Source: UBA5109 sp964606735
GTDB taxonomy: Bacteria; Pseudomonadota; Gammaproteobacteria; Pseudomonadales; Pseudohongiellaceae
Assembly: GCA_964606735.1 (NCBI GenBank)
Contig: CAZSHI010000017.1
Span: forward strand, 1 to 45,951
Direction: 5' to 3'
DNA: 45,951 nucleotides
A program made the position numbers and the translations under genes. This document shows positions 6,511-15,498 of the stretch, piece by piece (the stretch's first letter is position 1; each line of letters opens with the position of its first letter). A model generated the notes under the pieces. That model searched no databases and was not told where the DNA came from. It saw only the letters and a program-made list of their open reading frames with translations.

Positions 6511-7791
6511 TTATTTTTTGGGATAGTCCCGCGAGGTTGGTCCAGTATACAGCTGTCGAGGGCGACCTATCTTGAAAGGGTTGCTGATCATTTCATGCCA
6601 ATGGGCGACCCATCCAGGAGTTCTGCCAGTGGCAAAAATCACAGTAAATAGACTGGTTGGGATACCGATGGCTTTGAGGATGATGCCCGAATAGAAATCC
6701 ACATTGGGGTACAGGTTACGTTCAACGAAATACTCGTCTTCGAGCGCAATCTTTTCCAGTTTCATGGCGATTTTCAATAAGGGGTCATCGTCCTTGCCGA
6801 GATCTTCAAGAACATTCTGGCAGGCTTCTCGCAGAACCTTGGCACGGGGGTCAAAGTTTTTGTAGACGCGGTGCCCGAAGCCCATCAGACGGAAGGGATC
6901 ATCCTTGTCCTTGGCTTTCTTGATAAACTTGTCGATATTGGATTCGTCGCCAATCTCGTTGAGCATCTTCAGTACGGCTTCATTGGCCCCGCCGTGAGCT
7001 GGTCCCCATAATGCAGCAATGCCCGAGGCAATACAGGCGTAGGGATTGGCACCAGTGGAACCGGCCAGTCTTACAGTAGAAGTAGATGCATTCTGCTCAT
7101 GATCGGCATGTAGCAGGAAAATTTTATCCATAGCGTCGGCCAGCACCGGACTGACTTTTGTCTCTTCACAGGGTGTGCTGAACATCATGTGCAAAAAGTT
7201 TTCCGAGAAGCCCAGGCTGTTGTCGGGATAGACAAAGGGCTGGCCCACTGAATATTTGTAGCACATGGCCGCCAGGGTTGGCATTTTGGCAATAAGTCGA
7301 ACTGCAGCTTCCATGCGATGTTCGTCATTGCCTATTTCCAGGTTGTCGTGATAGAAGGCTGAAAGGGCTCCAACCACACCAACCATGATAGCCATTGGAT
7401 GAGCGTTACGGGGAAAGCCATTAAAGAAGCTGTGCATTTGCTCATGCACCATGGTGTGGTAGCGGATGCGGTTATTGAAGGATTCTTTTTGTTCAGCGTC
7501 TGGCAGTTCGCCATTCAAAAGAAGATAGCAACATTCCAGAAAATCTGATTTTTCAGCAAGTTGCTCAATCGGATAGCCCCTGTAGAGCAGTATGCCCTTG
7601 CCGCCATCAATGTAGGTGATTTTGGATTCACAGGAGGCGGTGGACATGAAACCAGGGTCAAAAGTGAAAACGCCTTTGCCTGCCAAACTGCTTACATCAA
7701 TTACATCTGCTCCGGTAGTACCCTCGTAGACGGGTAAGTCAAGGGTTTCATCTATGCCATCAACTGACAACTGAGCTTTTTTCTCAGCCAT
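6511..7791 (-). CDS. gltA: Citrate synthase
   Basis: The enzyme condenses acetyl-CoA and oxaloacetate to citrate, the entry step of the TCA cycle. The 426-residue length and sequence fit the hexameric, NADH-sensitive type II enzyme of Gram-negative bacteria. Catalytic residues are present: His in WGPAHGGANEAV, His in MGFGHRVYKNFDPRAK and Asp in YPNVDFYSG. I start at 7791 (MAEKKAQLS), which has AGGAG at good spacing, rather than at the ATG 7893, whose extra residues would lie over the likely promoter. The gene is divergent from sdhC, as in Pseudomonas and E. coli, so both are likely controlled from the shared region. It ends at the two-way terminator. Confidence 0.97.
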   Translation of the reverse strand: MAEKKAQLSVDGIDETLDLPVYEGTTGADVIDVSSLAGKGVFTFDPGFMSTASCESKITYIDGGKGILLYRGYPIEQLAEKSDFLECCYLLLNGELPDAEQKESFNNRIRYHTMVHEQMHSFFNGFPRNAHPMAIMVGVVGALSAFYHDNLEIGNDEHRMEAAVRLIAKMPTLAAMCYKYSVGQPFVYPDNSLGFSENFLHMMFSTPCEETKVSPVLADAMDKIFLLHADHEQNASTSTVRLAGSTGANPYACIASGIAALWGPAHGGANEAVLKMLNEIGDESNIDKFIKKAKDKDDPFRLMGFGHRVYKNFDPRAKVLREACQNVLEDLGKDDDPLLKIAMKLEKIALEDEYFVERNLYPNVDFYSGIILKAIGIPTSLFTVIFATGRTPGWVAHWHEMISNPFKIGRPRQLYTGPTSRDYPKK

Positions 7792-7864
7792 AGCTACTCC
7801 TGTTAAGAGAAATATTAGTTCTGTGAAAAGTGTGTTTTTTAAAGCACACCGCAACGGAAAATGC

Positions 7865-7893
7865 ACACTATCTTCTGCCAAGGAAATTGTCAA
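7865..7893 (-). promoter_or_regulatory. Candidate promoter of gltA
   Basis: On the minus strand a perfect TTGACA (7893-7888) is followed after 17 bp by TAGTGT (7870-7865). The weak -10 beside a perfect -35 suggests help from an activator. The leader would be about 65 nt. TGTC-N5-GACA lies over the -35 and could be an operator half-site pair. Confidence 0.5.
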
Positions 7894-7981
7894 ATAGACA
7901 GGACAAAAAAACCCAGTCTACACGCCACTTAGACGCACTTTTTGCAATCCTGCTGAATTCCCAAAAAAGCGCAAAAGGCTG

Positions 7982-8010
7982 TTGCGAAAAGGGGGCGAAG
8001 CGACTAATAT
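7982..8010 (+). promoter_or_regulatory. Candidate promoter of the sdh-suc operon
   Basis: TTGCGA (7982-7987) and TAATAT (8005-8010) are separated by 17 bp, each matching four of six consensus bases. A start near 8016 gives a leader of about 86 nt that includes the hairpin at 8049-8077. The rest of the 310-bp gltA-sdhC gap shows no gene. Confidence 0.45.
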
Positions 8011-8048
8011 GCACACATTTTCTTGGTCAGACCGTTATGATAATAAAA

Positions 8049-8077
8049 ATCTATCAGATATTGAATTTCTGATAGAT
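8049..8077 (+). promoter_or_regulatory. Perfect 10-bp inverted repeat in the sdhC leader
   Basis: ATCTATCAGA (8049-8058) and TCTGATAGAT (8068-8077) are perfect inverted copies around a 9-nt AT-rich loop. They end 8 nt before the A-rich AAGGGG ribosome-binding site of sdhC. It may act as a DNA operator or as an RNA hairpin that stabilises the message or gates ribosome access. There is no T-run directly after it, so it is not a standard terminator. Confidence 0.55.
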
Positions 8078-8101
8078 ATTTAAAAAAGGGGTTGCTCTAT
8101 C

Positions 8102-8476
8102 GTGAAAGACAAACGGCCGGTAAATCTAGATATATCCACCATCCACCTGCCCATTGCGGCATACACTTCCATCACTCACCGAATTTCAGGGGTCATCGTA
8201 TTCGTCGGCGTCGCCATTTTACTGTGGATGTTTGATCTGTCCATGAGCAGTGAAGAGGGCTTCAATCAGATAAAAGACCTGATGACTTCGCCGCTGATGA
8301 AGTTCATTGTCTGGGGTATTCTCTCGGCCCTGGCTTACCACCTGGTTGCCGGCGTCAAGCATTTGCTGATGGACATGGGTATTGGTGAAACCAAAGAGGC
8401 TGCACCGCTAGGGGCTAAAATCACCCTTGTTGTGAGTCTGATTCTGATTGTCGCTCTGGGGGTATGGGTATGGTAA
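8102..8476 (+). CDS. sdhC: Succinate dehydrogenase cytochrome b556 subunit
   Basis: One of two membrane anchors of complex II, which oxidises succinate and reduces ubiquinone. The 124-residue product has the family opening RPVNLDISTIHLPIAAYTS, the quinone-site SITHRISG motif, and three membrane helices (about 28-50, 66-88, 103-123). A conserved His in LAYHLVAGVKHLLMD is the likely heme ligand. The start is GTG at 8102: the frame has a stop at 8081-8083 and no other start codon between. The AAGGGG site is about 10 nt upstream. It is the first gene of a run that goes on through sdhDAB, sucAB, lpd and sucCD. Confidence 0.95.
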   Translation: MKDKRPVNLDISTIHLPIAAYTSITHRISGVIVFVGVAILLWMFDLSMSSEEGFNQIKDLMTSPLMKFIVWGILSALAYHLVAGVKHLLMDMGIGETKEAAPLGAKITLVVSLILIVALGVWVW

Positions 8477-8838
8477 CCAATGTCACTAGTTTTGGTCGCA
8501 GTGGTCTGTATGACTGGATTGTGCAGCGGCTTTCAGCAGTCTTCCTGCTTATATATGTATTCTTTCTGCTTTATGTCTTTATGACAACACCGGATATGCA
8601 GTATGAAGACTGGCAGGCTTTATTTGCACAAAACCCGGTACGGATATTCAGTCTGGTAGCGCTTTTATCGCTCTGTGCTCATGCGTGGATTGGTATGTGG
8701 ACCATCTCCACAGACTACCTGACCACTAAGATGCTGGGCAGTGCTGCTGGAAAAATTCGCTTCTTGTTTGAACTTGTGTGCCTCCTGTTGCTCTTTGTCT
8801 ATTTTGTGTGGTGCATCCAGATTTTGTGGGGTATTTAA
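8470..8838 (+). CDS. sdhD: Succinate dehydrogenase hydrophobic membrane anchor subunit
   Basis: Second membrane anchor of complex II, contributing the other heme ligand and part of the quinone site. The product has three membrane helices and the conserved HAWIGMWTISTDY segment; the His in LCAHAWIGMW is the probable heme ligand. I choose ATG 8470 (MVTNVTSFGRSG) because the E. coli and Pseudomonas proteins begin at this point; an ATG at 8464 would add two residues. The gene overlaps the end of sdhC by 7 bp, which implies translational coupling of the two anchors that must assemble together. sdhA starts 3 bp after its stop. Confidence 0.93.
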   Translation: MVTNVTSFGRSGLYDWIVQRLSAVFLLIYVFFLLYVFMTTPDMQYEDWQALFAQNPVRIFSLVALLSLCAHAWIGMWTISTDYLTTKMLGSAAGKIRFLFELVCLLLLFVYFVWCIQILWGI

Positions 8839-8841
8839 GTC

Positions 8842-10614
8842 GTGGCTAAAATCAGAACATTATCCTTTGATGCCGTAATTGTGGGTGGCGGTGGCTCAGG
8901 CATGCGTGCCGCTTTGCAACTGGCCCAGTCTGGATACAATACGGCCGTTATTTCCAAAGTTTTTCCAACCCGTTCACATACAGTGTCTGCCCAGGGCGGC
9001 ATCACCTGTGCGATTGCCAGTGCCGACCCGGAAGATGACTGGCGCTGGCATATGTACGATACAGTCAAGGGTTCTGACTATATCGGTGATCAGGATGCAA
9101 TCGAATACATGTGCAGCGAAGGGCCACAGGCTGTCTTTGAGTTGGAGCATATGGGCTTGCCATTCTCACGCAACGAAGATGGACGAATCTACCAACGACC
9201 ATTTGGCGGGCAGTCAAAGGATTATGGTAAAGGTGGTCAGGCAGCACGTACCTGTGCCGCTGCTGACCGAACCGGACATGCACTTTTACACACCCTGTAT
9301 CAGGGTAACCTGAAGAATAACGCCAGTTTTCTGAATGAATGGTTTGCTACGGACATTGTCAAGAATCAGGACGGTGCTGTAGTCGGGGTGATTGCCATTT
9401 GCATGGAAACGGGTGAAACGGTCTACATCAAAGCCAAGGCTACTGTTTTTGCAACAGGAGGCGCTGGTCGTATTTACGCATCAACCACCAATGCACTGAT
9501 CAATACCGGTGACGGTGTTGGCATGGCATTGCGAGCCGGATTCCCTGTGCAGGATATCGAAATGTGGCAATTTCATCCAACCGGTATCCATGGCGCAGGC
9601 GTGCTGGTGACAGAAGGTTGCCGCGGTGAAGGTGGTTATCTGATCAATAAAGATGGTGAGCGTTTCATGGAGCGTTATGCACCGAATGCCAAAGATCTGG
9701 CCGGGCGCGATGTGGTTGCCCGCTCGATGGTGCTGGAAGTTCTGGCAGGGCGCGGTGTTGGCCCGGAAGGCGACCATGTTCTGCTAAAACTGGACCATCT
9801 GGGTGAAAAAACCCTGAATGCCAAATTGCCAGGAATTCTTGAACTTTCGCGTACCTTTGCACACGTGGATCCGGTCAAGGAGCCTATTCCGGTTATACCG
9901 ACCTGCCACTACATGATGGGTGGTATCCCAACCAATGTTCATGGCCAGGCCATTACCCAGGATGAGCAGGGAAATGACAAGGTCATTGAGGGTCTTTATG
10001 CGGTCGGCGAGGTCGCCTGTGTCTCTGTTCATGGTGCCAACCGTCTGGGTGGCAACTCGCTGCTGGACCTGGTTGTTTTTGGCCGGGCTGCGGGTATTCA
10101 TATCGAAAAAGCCCTGAGTCAGGGTATCGAAATGCGCGATGCAGTCGAAACCGATATCGAAGAATCCATGCAGCGCCTGAACCGACTCAACGAGAGTAGT
10201 TCTGGTGAGAAAGTGCCGGACCTGCGCAAGGAGCTGCAGGGCATTATGCAGAACCATTTTGGCGTATTCCGTAAAGGCGACTTCATGCAGGAAGGCATTG
10301 AGAAACTGAAAGATCTGCGAGAGCGGATTGCCAAGGTACACCTGGAAGATAAAAGCCAGGCTTTCAATACAGCACGCATTGAAGCGCTGGAACTGGAAAA
10401 CCTGTTTGAAGTAGCTGAGGCAACGGCTATTGCGGCAGAAGCAAGAACTGAAAGCCGTGGTGCGCATGCCCGTGAAGATTATGCTGAACGGGATGACGAG
10501 AACTGGCTGTGCCATTCCATCTATACCCCCGGGACGAAAAAACTGAGCAAGCGCTCAGTGAACTTTACACCGAAAACGGTCCCGACTTTTGAACCAAAAG
10601 TACGAACTTATTAA
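8842..10614 (+). CDS. sdhA: Succinate dehydrogenase flavoprotein subunit
   Basis: Catalytic subunit of complex II, oxidising succinate to fumarate at a covalently bound FAD on the cytoplasmic face. The 590-residue product has the FAD dinucleotide-binding motif VIVGGGGSGMRAAL (about 12-25), the flavinylated His in TRSHTVSAQGG, and the active-site segments HPTGIHGAGVL and HGANRLGGNSLLDLVVFG. The start is GTG at 8842, forced because the sdhD stop codon is in the same frame just 3 bp upstream. It is followed 18 bp later by sdhB. Confidence 0.97.
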   Translation: MAKIRTLSFDAVIVGGGGSGMRAALQLAQSGYNTAVISKVFPTRSHTVSAQGGITCAIASADPEDDWRWHMYDTVKGSDYIGDQDAIEYMCSEGPQAVFELEHMGLPFSRNEDGRIYQRPFGGQSKDYGKGGQAARTCAAADRTGHALLHTLYQGNLKNNASFLNEWFATDIVKNQDGAVVGVIAICMETGETVYIKAKATVFATGGAGRIYASTTNALINTGDGVGMALRAGFPVQDIEMWQFHPTGIHGAGVLVTEGCRGEGGYLINKDGERFMERYAPNAKDLAGRDVVARSMVLEVLAGRGVGPEGDHVLLKLDHLGEKTLNAKLPGILELSRTFAHVDPVKEPIPVIPTCHYMMGGIPTNVHGQAITQDEQGNDKVIEGLYAVGEVACVSVHGANRLGGNSLLDLVVFGRAAGIHIEKALSQGIEMRDAVETDIEESMQRLNRLNESSSGEKVPDLRKELQGIMQNHFGVFRKGDFMQEGIEKLKDLRERIAKVHLEDKSQAFNTARIEALELENLFEVAEATAIAAEARTESRGAHAREDYAERDDENWLCHSIYTPGTKKLSKRSVNFTPKTVPTFEPKVRTY

Positions 10615-10632
10615 GGTAGAGGGTGAATCATC

Positions 10633-11337
10633 GTGTTAGTTAGTGTTTATCGTTACAACCCGGAAACAGATAAAGAACCGCACATGCAGGATATAGAGGT
10701 TGAATTGCCGGAAGGCAAGGACCTTATGGTGCTGGATGTGCTGCAACTGGTTAAAAATCAGGATGCCAGTATTGCCTATCGACGTTCCTGCCGCGAGGGT
10801 GTTTGTGGCTCAGACGGGCTTAATATGAATGGCAAAAATGGTCTAGCCTGTATCACACCGGTGTCCAGTATTATAAAAAATAACAAACTGGTCTTGCGTC
10901 CACTGCCTGGTCTGCCGGTCATCCGAGACCTGGTGGTGGATATGAGTGCCTTCTATAAGCAATATGAGCGCATCAAGCCCTATTTGCAGAATGATGAACC
11001 GGCTCCAGCCATAGAGCGTCTTCAGTCTCCCGAAGACAGGGCCAAACTTGATGGACTTTATGAATGCATACTCTGTGCTTGCTGTTCCACTAACTGTCCG
11101 TCTTTTTGGTGGAATCCGGACAAGTTTGTGGGGCCGGCCGGTTTGCTGCAGGCTTATCGTTTTCTGGCTGACAGCCGGGATACCCATACTGAGGAAAGGT
11201 TGGCGGGACTGGAAGACCCTTTCAGTGTTTTCCGTTGTCGCGGCATCATGAATTGCGTCGCAGTCTGTCCGAAAGGTCTGAATCCGACGCGTGCAATTGG
11301 ACATATTAAATCCATGCTAATGGATCGAGCTACCTGA
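10633..11337 (+). CDS. sdhB: Succinate dehydrogenase iron-sulfur subunit
   Basis: Carries electrons from the flavin to the quinone in complex II through three iron-sulfur clusters. All cysteine sets are visible in the 234-residue product: [2Fe-2S] in SCREGVCGSDGLNMNGKNG plus the Cys of LACIT, [4Fe-4S] in CILCACCSTNCPSFWWN, and [3Fe-4S] in CRGIMNCVAVCPKG. The start is GTG at 10633, with AGAGGGTGA upstream; the MLVSVYRYNPETD opening aligns with the family start. With sdhC and sdhA it is the third gene of four here to start with GTG. sucA follows after 17 bp. Confidence 0.96.
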   Translation: MLVSVYRYNPETDKEPHMQDIEVELPEGKDLMVLDVLQLVKNQDASIAYRRSCREGVCGSDGLNMNGKNGLACITPVSSIIKNNKLVLRPLPGLPVIRDLVVDMSAFYKQYERIKPYLQNDEPAPAIERLQSPEDRAKLDGLYECILCACCSTNCPSFWWNPDKFVGPAGLLQAYRFLADSRDTHTEERLAGLEDPFSVFRCRGIMNCVAVCPKGLNPTRAIGHIKSMLMDRAT

Positions 11338-11354
11338 CGAGGAAGGGCTTAAGC

Positions 11355-14207
11355 ATGTCGACGCCTGAGAATTTTCGCGAACTAATGTTTCGATCTACTC
11401 ATATTTCCGGTAGCAATCTGGAATATGTTGAAGAGCTGTATGAGTCGTACCTGGAAGACCCGGCTTCGGTGCCGCAGGAGTGGCAGGACTTTTTCAATGA
11501 ACTGCCAGGCGTGGGGGCTCAACAGGAAGTTGCGCTGTCGGCGATTGAAAAACAGTTTATGGGAGTCCCACGTCGTAGTAGTGGGCAAATTATTATACAG
11601 GCGGCTGTAGGCGGTCAGCAGGTTTCGGCGTCTCATGAAGCCAAACAGGTAAGTGTTGTTCAGCTCATCAGCTCCTACCGGGTACGGGGGCACCAGCATG
11701 CCAAGCTTGACCCGCTTGGCATTATGTACCGTGAAGAAGTGCCAGACCTTAAGCTCGGTTTCCATCAGCTTTCTGCTGCCGACCTGCAAATTAGTTTCAA
11801 AACACAGCCATTATTTGTGCCTAAAAATGAAGCCGCATTGTCTGAAATTATTGATATGTGTGAGAGCATTTATTGCAGCTCTATCGGTTACGAATTCATG
11901 GGCATAGTTAACCTGGAAGAAAAGCAATGGATACAGCGCCGTATCGAAAGTAATGGCGGCAAACCGAATTTTCCAAATGAAACCCGGCTGCATATTCTGG
12001 AACGCCTGAGTGCTGCAGAAGGGCTGGAGAAGCATCTAGATTCAAAATACCCAGGAACCAAACGTTTTGGTCTTGAAGGCGGAGAAAGCCTGATTCATGC
12101 CCTGGACGATATTATTCAGCGAGCTGGAGAGCATGGAGCCCAGGAAATTCTTATTTCAATGGCCCACCGCGGCCGACTGAATGTGCTGGTCAATACGCTG
12201 GGTAAAAATCCGGCAGACCTGTTTGATGAATTTGAAGGACGAGCGGTATTTAAAGGCTCAGGTGATGTGAAGTATCACCAGGGGTTTTCGTCTAATGTAA
12301 TGACGCCGGGCGGTGAAGTTCATTGCAGTATGGGATTTAATCCATCGCATCTTGAGATCAGTTCGCCGGTAATTCAGGGATCTGCAAGAGCCCGTCAGGA
12401 TCGTCGAAAAGATCCAGTTGGTGATACGGTATTACCGATTTGCATCCATGGTGATGCAGCTTTCGCTGGACAGGGCGTGGTAATGGAAACTTTCCAGATG
12501 TCACAGACTCGGGGTTATAAGACAGGTGGCACGGTGCACATCATTATTAATAATCAGGTTGGCTTTACCACTAACCGTCAGGATGATGCCCGATCCACAG
12601 AATATTGTACCGATATAGCTAAAATGGTGCAGGCACCTATTTTTCATGTAAATGGTGATGACCCTGAAGCCGTTCTTTTTGTGACACACCTGGCACTTGA
12701 TTACAGAAACAAATTCCATAAAGACGTCGTTGTTGATTTGATTTGCTACCGACGACGTGGACATAACGAGACTGACGAGCCTTCTGCTACACAGCCCAGA
12801 ATGTACGAAGTAATTAAAAAATTACCGACTACGCGGAACCTGTATGCAGAAAAGCTGATTGCCGAGGGCTTGCTGAGCCAGACAGAGGCCGAAGAGCTGA
12901 ACTACTCATACCGTAAAGCACTGGATGAAGGTACGCATGTGGTGAAATCTCTGGTGCATGCTCCGAACACCGCCATGTTTGTGGACTGGCGCCCCTATCT
13001 GGGTCACGACGCTGACATGAAGTGTGATACCTCCATAGATCAGGAACATCTGCAGCGCCTTGCACACAGGCTGGTCGAAATTCCAGAAGGTTTCAAGCTC
13101 AACAGGCAGGTTGCCAAAGTGATCGAAGCCCGCAAGGCAATGGCGAACGGCGAGCAGCCATTTGACTGGGGTGGTGCGGAACTACTGGCCTATGCCAGTC
13201 TGGTCGATAGCAATTATAAAGTCCGTATCACAGGCCAGGATGTTGGTCGTGGCACTTTCTCCCATCGTCATGCCGTTGTTTATGACCAGGATACCGGTGA
13301 GCCCTATGTACCGCTCAGTTACATTTCAGAATCGCAAAGAAAATTTGTGATTTATGATTCACTGTTGTCGGAAGAAGCTGTGCTGGCTTTCGAATACGGT
13401 TATGCCACCACACGCCCGGATGCGCTGGTTATCTGGGAAGCTCAGTTCGGTGATTTCGCTAATGGAGCTCAGGTGGTCATCGATCAATTTGTCAGTAGTG
13501 GTGAAATCAAGTGGGAGCGTCTTTGTGGGCTGACCATGTTTTTACCGCACGGCTACGAAGGTCAGGGTCCGGAGCATTCATCGGCGAGATTAGAACGTTT
13601 CCTGCAATTATGCGCTGAAGGCAATATACAGGTTTGCGTCCCGACCACTCCTGCTCAAACATTCCATATGTTGCGCCGTCAAATGATGCGCCCATTACGC
13701 AAGCCGCTGGTGGTAATGACGCCGAAAAGCTTGTTAAGACACAAAGAGGCCATATCGAGTTACGATGAACTGGCCAATGGGCGTTTTCATCGGGTGTTAC
13801 CTGAGACGGATGATCTGGATGCCAAAAAAATTAAGCGCGTCGTGCTTTGCAGCGGTAAAGTTTATTATGAACTTCGTGCCAAACGCCGCGAGGAAAACAT
13901 CGACAATATAGCCATCATCAGACTTGAACAGCTTTATCCCTTCCCGGAAGAATCGCTGGAGAAAATAATCTCCGCGTATACGAATGTCGAGTCTGTCGTC
14001 TGGTGTCAGGAAGAGCCGCAGAATATGGGTGCCTGGTATCCCAGTCAGCACCATATGAAAAATGTGCTGCACAGGCTTAATCCAAAACTTGTTCTGGAAT
14101 ATGCGGGTCGTGACCTGTCAGCATCACCGGCGGCCGGGTACACCGCTTTGCATGTAGCTAGACAGGAAAAACTTGTGCTGGATGCGCTCAAGCTGAGCAA
14201 AGACTGA
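11355..14207 (+). CDS. sucA: 2-oxoglutarate dehydrogenase E1 component
   Basis: The thiamine-diphosphate-dependent E1 subunit decarboxylates 2-oxoglutarate and passes the succinyl group to the lipoyl arm of SucB. The 950-residue length is typical. The N-terminal E2-binding helix region is present (SNLEYVEELYESYLEDP), followed by the substrate/ThDP site segments MAHRGRLNVLVNTLGK and FNPSHLEISSPV, the ThDP-Mg motif GDAAFAGQGVVMETF with IIINNQVGFTT, and the C-terminal transketolase-like half including GRGTFSHRHAV and LPHGYEGQGPEHSSAR. A GAGGAAGGG ribosome-binding site precedes the ATG. It continues the sdh run and is 46 bp ahead of sucB. Confidence 0.97.
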   Translation: MSTPENFRELMFRSTHISGSNLEYVEELYESYLEDPASVPQEWQDFFNELPGVGAQQEVALSAIEKQFMGVPRRSSGQIIIQAAVGGQQVSASHEAKQVSVVQLISSYRVRGHQHAKLDPLGIMYREEVPDLKLGFHQLSAADLQISFKTQPLFVPKNEAALSEIIDMCESIYCSSIGYEFMGIVNLEEKQWIQRRIESNGGKPNFPNETRLHILERLSAAEGLEKHLDSKYPGTKRFGLEGGESLIHALDDIIQRAGEHGAQEILISMAHRGRLNVLVNTLGKNPADLFDEFEGRAVFKGSGDVKYHQGFSSNVMTPGGEVHCSMGFNPSHLEISSPVIQGSARARQDRRKDPVGDTVLPICIHGDAAFAGQGVVMETFQMSQTRGYKTGGTVHIIINNQVGFTTNRQDDARSTEYCTDIAKMVQAPIFHVNGDDPEAVLFVTHLALDYRNKFHKDVVVDLICYRRRGHNETDEPSATQPRMYEVIKKLPTTRNLYAEKLIAEGLLSQTEAEELNYSYRKALDEGTHVVKSLVHAPNTAMFVDWRPYLGHDADMKCDTSIDQEHLQRLAHRLVEIPEGFKLNRQVAKVIEARKAMANGEQPFDWGGAELLAYASLVDSNYKVRITGQDVGRGTFSHRHAVVYDQDTGEPYVPLSYISESQRKFVIYDSLLSEEAVLAFEYGYATTRPDALVIWEAQFGDFANGAQVVIDQFVSSGEIKWERLCGLTMFLPHGYEGQGPEHSSARLERFLQLCAEGNIQVCVPTTPAQTFHMLRRQMMRPLRKPLVVMTPKSLLRHKEAISSYDELANGRFHRVLPETDDLDAKKIKRVVLCSGKVYYELRAKRREENIDNIAIIRLEQLYPFPEESLEKIISAYTNVESVVWCQEEPQNMGAWYPSQHHMKNVLHRLNPKLVLEYAGRDLSASPAAGYTALHVARQEKLVLDALKLSKD

Positions 14208-14253
14208 AATTTTTTCAATAACTCATTGTTAACTGACAAATACGGAAAAACAC

Positions 14254-15480
14254 ATGGCTATAGAAATTAAAGCTCCTTCATTGCCGGAATCAGTTCCGGA
14301 TGGAACCATTGCTACCTGGTATAAGCAGGAAGGGGAAAGTGTATCCCGTGATGAGCTTCTGGTTGATATAGAAACCGATAAGGTATTGCTGGAAGTGGTT
14401 GCTCCGGATAACGGTGTGTTACAGAAAATCCAGAAAGCTGAGGGCGATACCATTGTCAGCAACGAGGTTCTGGCATTGTTTGAGGCTGGCGCGGTGGCAG
14501 AAAAAGCAGCTGAACAAACTGAGCCGACACAGGATAAACCTGCAAAAGCAGAGCCGGTTGAAGACAACAGTTCTGTAGAGGTGCTGTTGAGTCCTGCAGC
14601 AAAAAAACTGGTGGAAGAAAATGGCCTGGAACCAAATAGTGTGAAGGGTACCGGTAAAGATGGTCGTGTAACAAAAGAGGATGTGCTCAAGCATCTTGAA
14701 TCAGGTGGCGCTAGTGCTGAACCTGCCGCGGTCATAAGCCCGGCAGCAGTTGCAGCGACACCGCTAGTAAGTGGCCCCAGAGCTGAAGAACGTGTGCCGA
14801 TGACTCGTTTGCGCGCCAAAGTGGCTGAACGCCTCCTGCAGGCAACCAATACCACGGCAATGCTGACAACCTTCAATGAAGTCAACATGCAGCCAGTTAT
14901 GGAACTGCGCAACAAGTACAAAGACATGTTTGAGAAAAAACATGATGGCACCAGACTTGGCTTCATGTCTTTCTTTGTGCGGGCCAGTATTGAGGCCTTG
15001 AAACAGTTCCCGGCGGTCAATGCTTCAATAGACGGCAACGACATTATCTATCACGGTTATCAGGATATTGGTGTTGCCGTGTCTTCACCTCGAGGCCTGG
15101 TAGTACCAGTTTTGCGCGATGCAGATGCGATGAGCCTGGCGGATATCGAAGGTCAGATTCGTGATTATGGGCTTAAAGCGCGTGACGGAAAATTGACTAT
15201 CGAAGAAATGACAGGTGGCACCTTTACCATTTCCAATGGAGGGGTATTTGGTTCACTCTTATCCACGCCGATTTTGAACCCGCCACAAACAGCCATTCTA
15301 GGTATGCATAAAATTCAGGATCGACCGATGGCAGTGGACGGAGAGGTGAAAATTCTACCCATGATGTACCTGGCATTGTCTTATGATCACCGGATGATAG
15401 ACGGGAAAGAAGCTGTACAGTTTCTGGTTACGGTAAAAGAATTGCTGGAGGATCCGGCGCGAATCCTTCTGGAAGTTTGA
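14254..15480 (+). CDS. sucB: Dihydrolipoyllysine-residue succinyltransferase (E2) of 2-oxoglutarate dehydrogenase
   Basis: Core of the 2-oxoglutarate dehydrogenase complex; its swinging lipoyl arm transfers the succinyl group to CoA. The 408-residue product has one lipoyl domain (1-80) with lipoyl-lysine K43 in IETDKVLLEV, an acidic/Ala-rich linker, a peripheral-subunit-binding domain (about 110-146, LSPAAKKLVEENGL to GRVTKEDVLKHL), a second linker and the catalytic domain from about 178, with His and Asp in LSYDHRMIDGKEAV. A single lipoyl domain is standard for SucB. The ribosome-binding site is weak (GGAAAA). Confidence 0.97.
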   Translation: MAIEIKAPSLPESVPDGTIATWYKQEGESVSRDELLVDIETDKVLLEVVAPDNGVLQKIQKAEGDTIVSNEVLALFEAGAVAEKAAEQTEPTQDKPAKAEPVEDNSSVEVLLSPAAKKLVEENGLEPNSVKGTGKDGRVTKEDVLKHLESGGASAEPAAVISPAAVAATPLVSGPRAEERVPMTRLRAKVAERLLQATNTTAMLTTFNEVNMQPVMELRNKYKDMFEKKHDGTRLGFMSFFVRASIEALKQFPAVNASIDGNDIIYHGYQDIGVAVSSPRGLVVPVLRDADAMSLADIEGQIRDYGLKARDGKLTIEEMTGGTFTISNGGVFGSLLSTPILNPPQTAILGMHKIQDRPMAVDGEVKILPMMYLALSYDHRMIDGKEAVQFLVTVKELLEDPARILLEV

Positions 15481-15498
15481 TAGAAAACGGGAATTATT

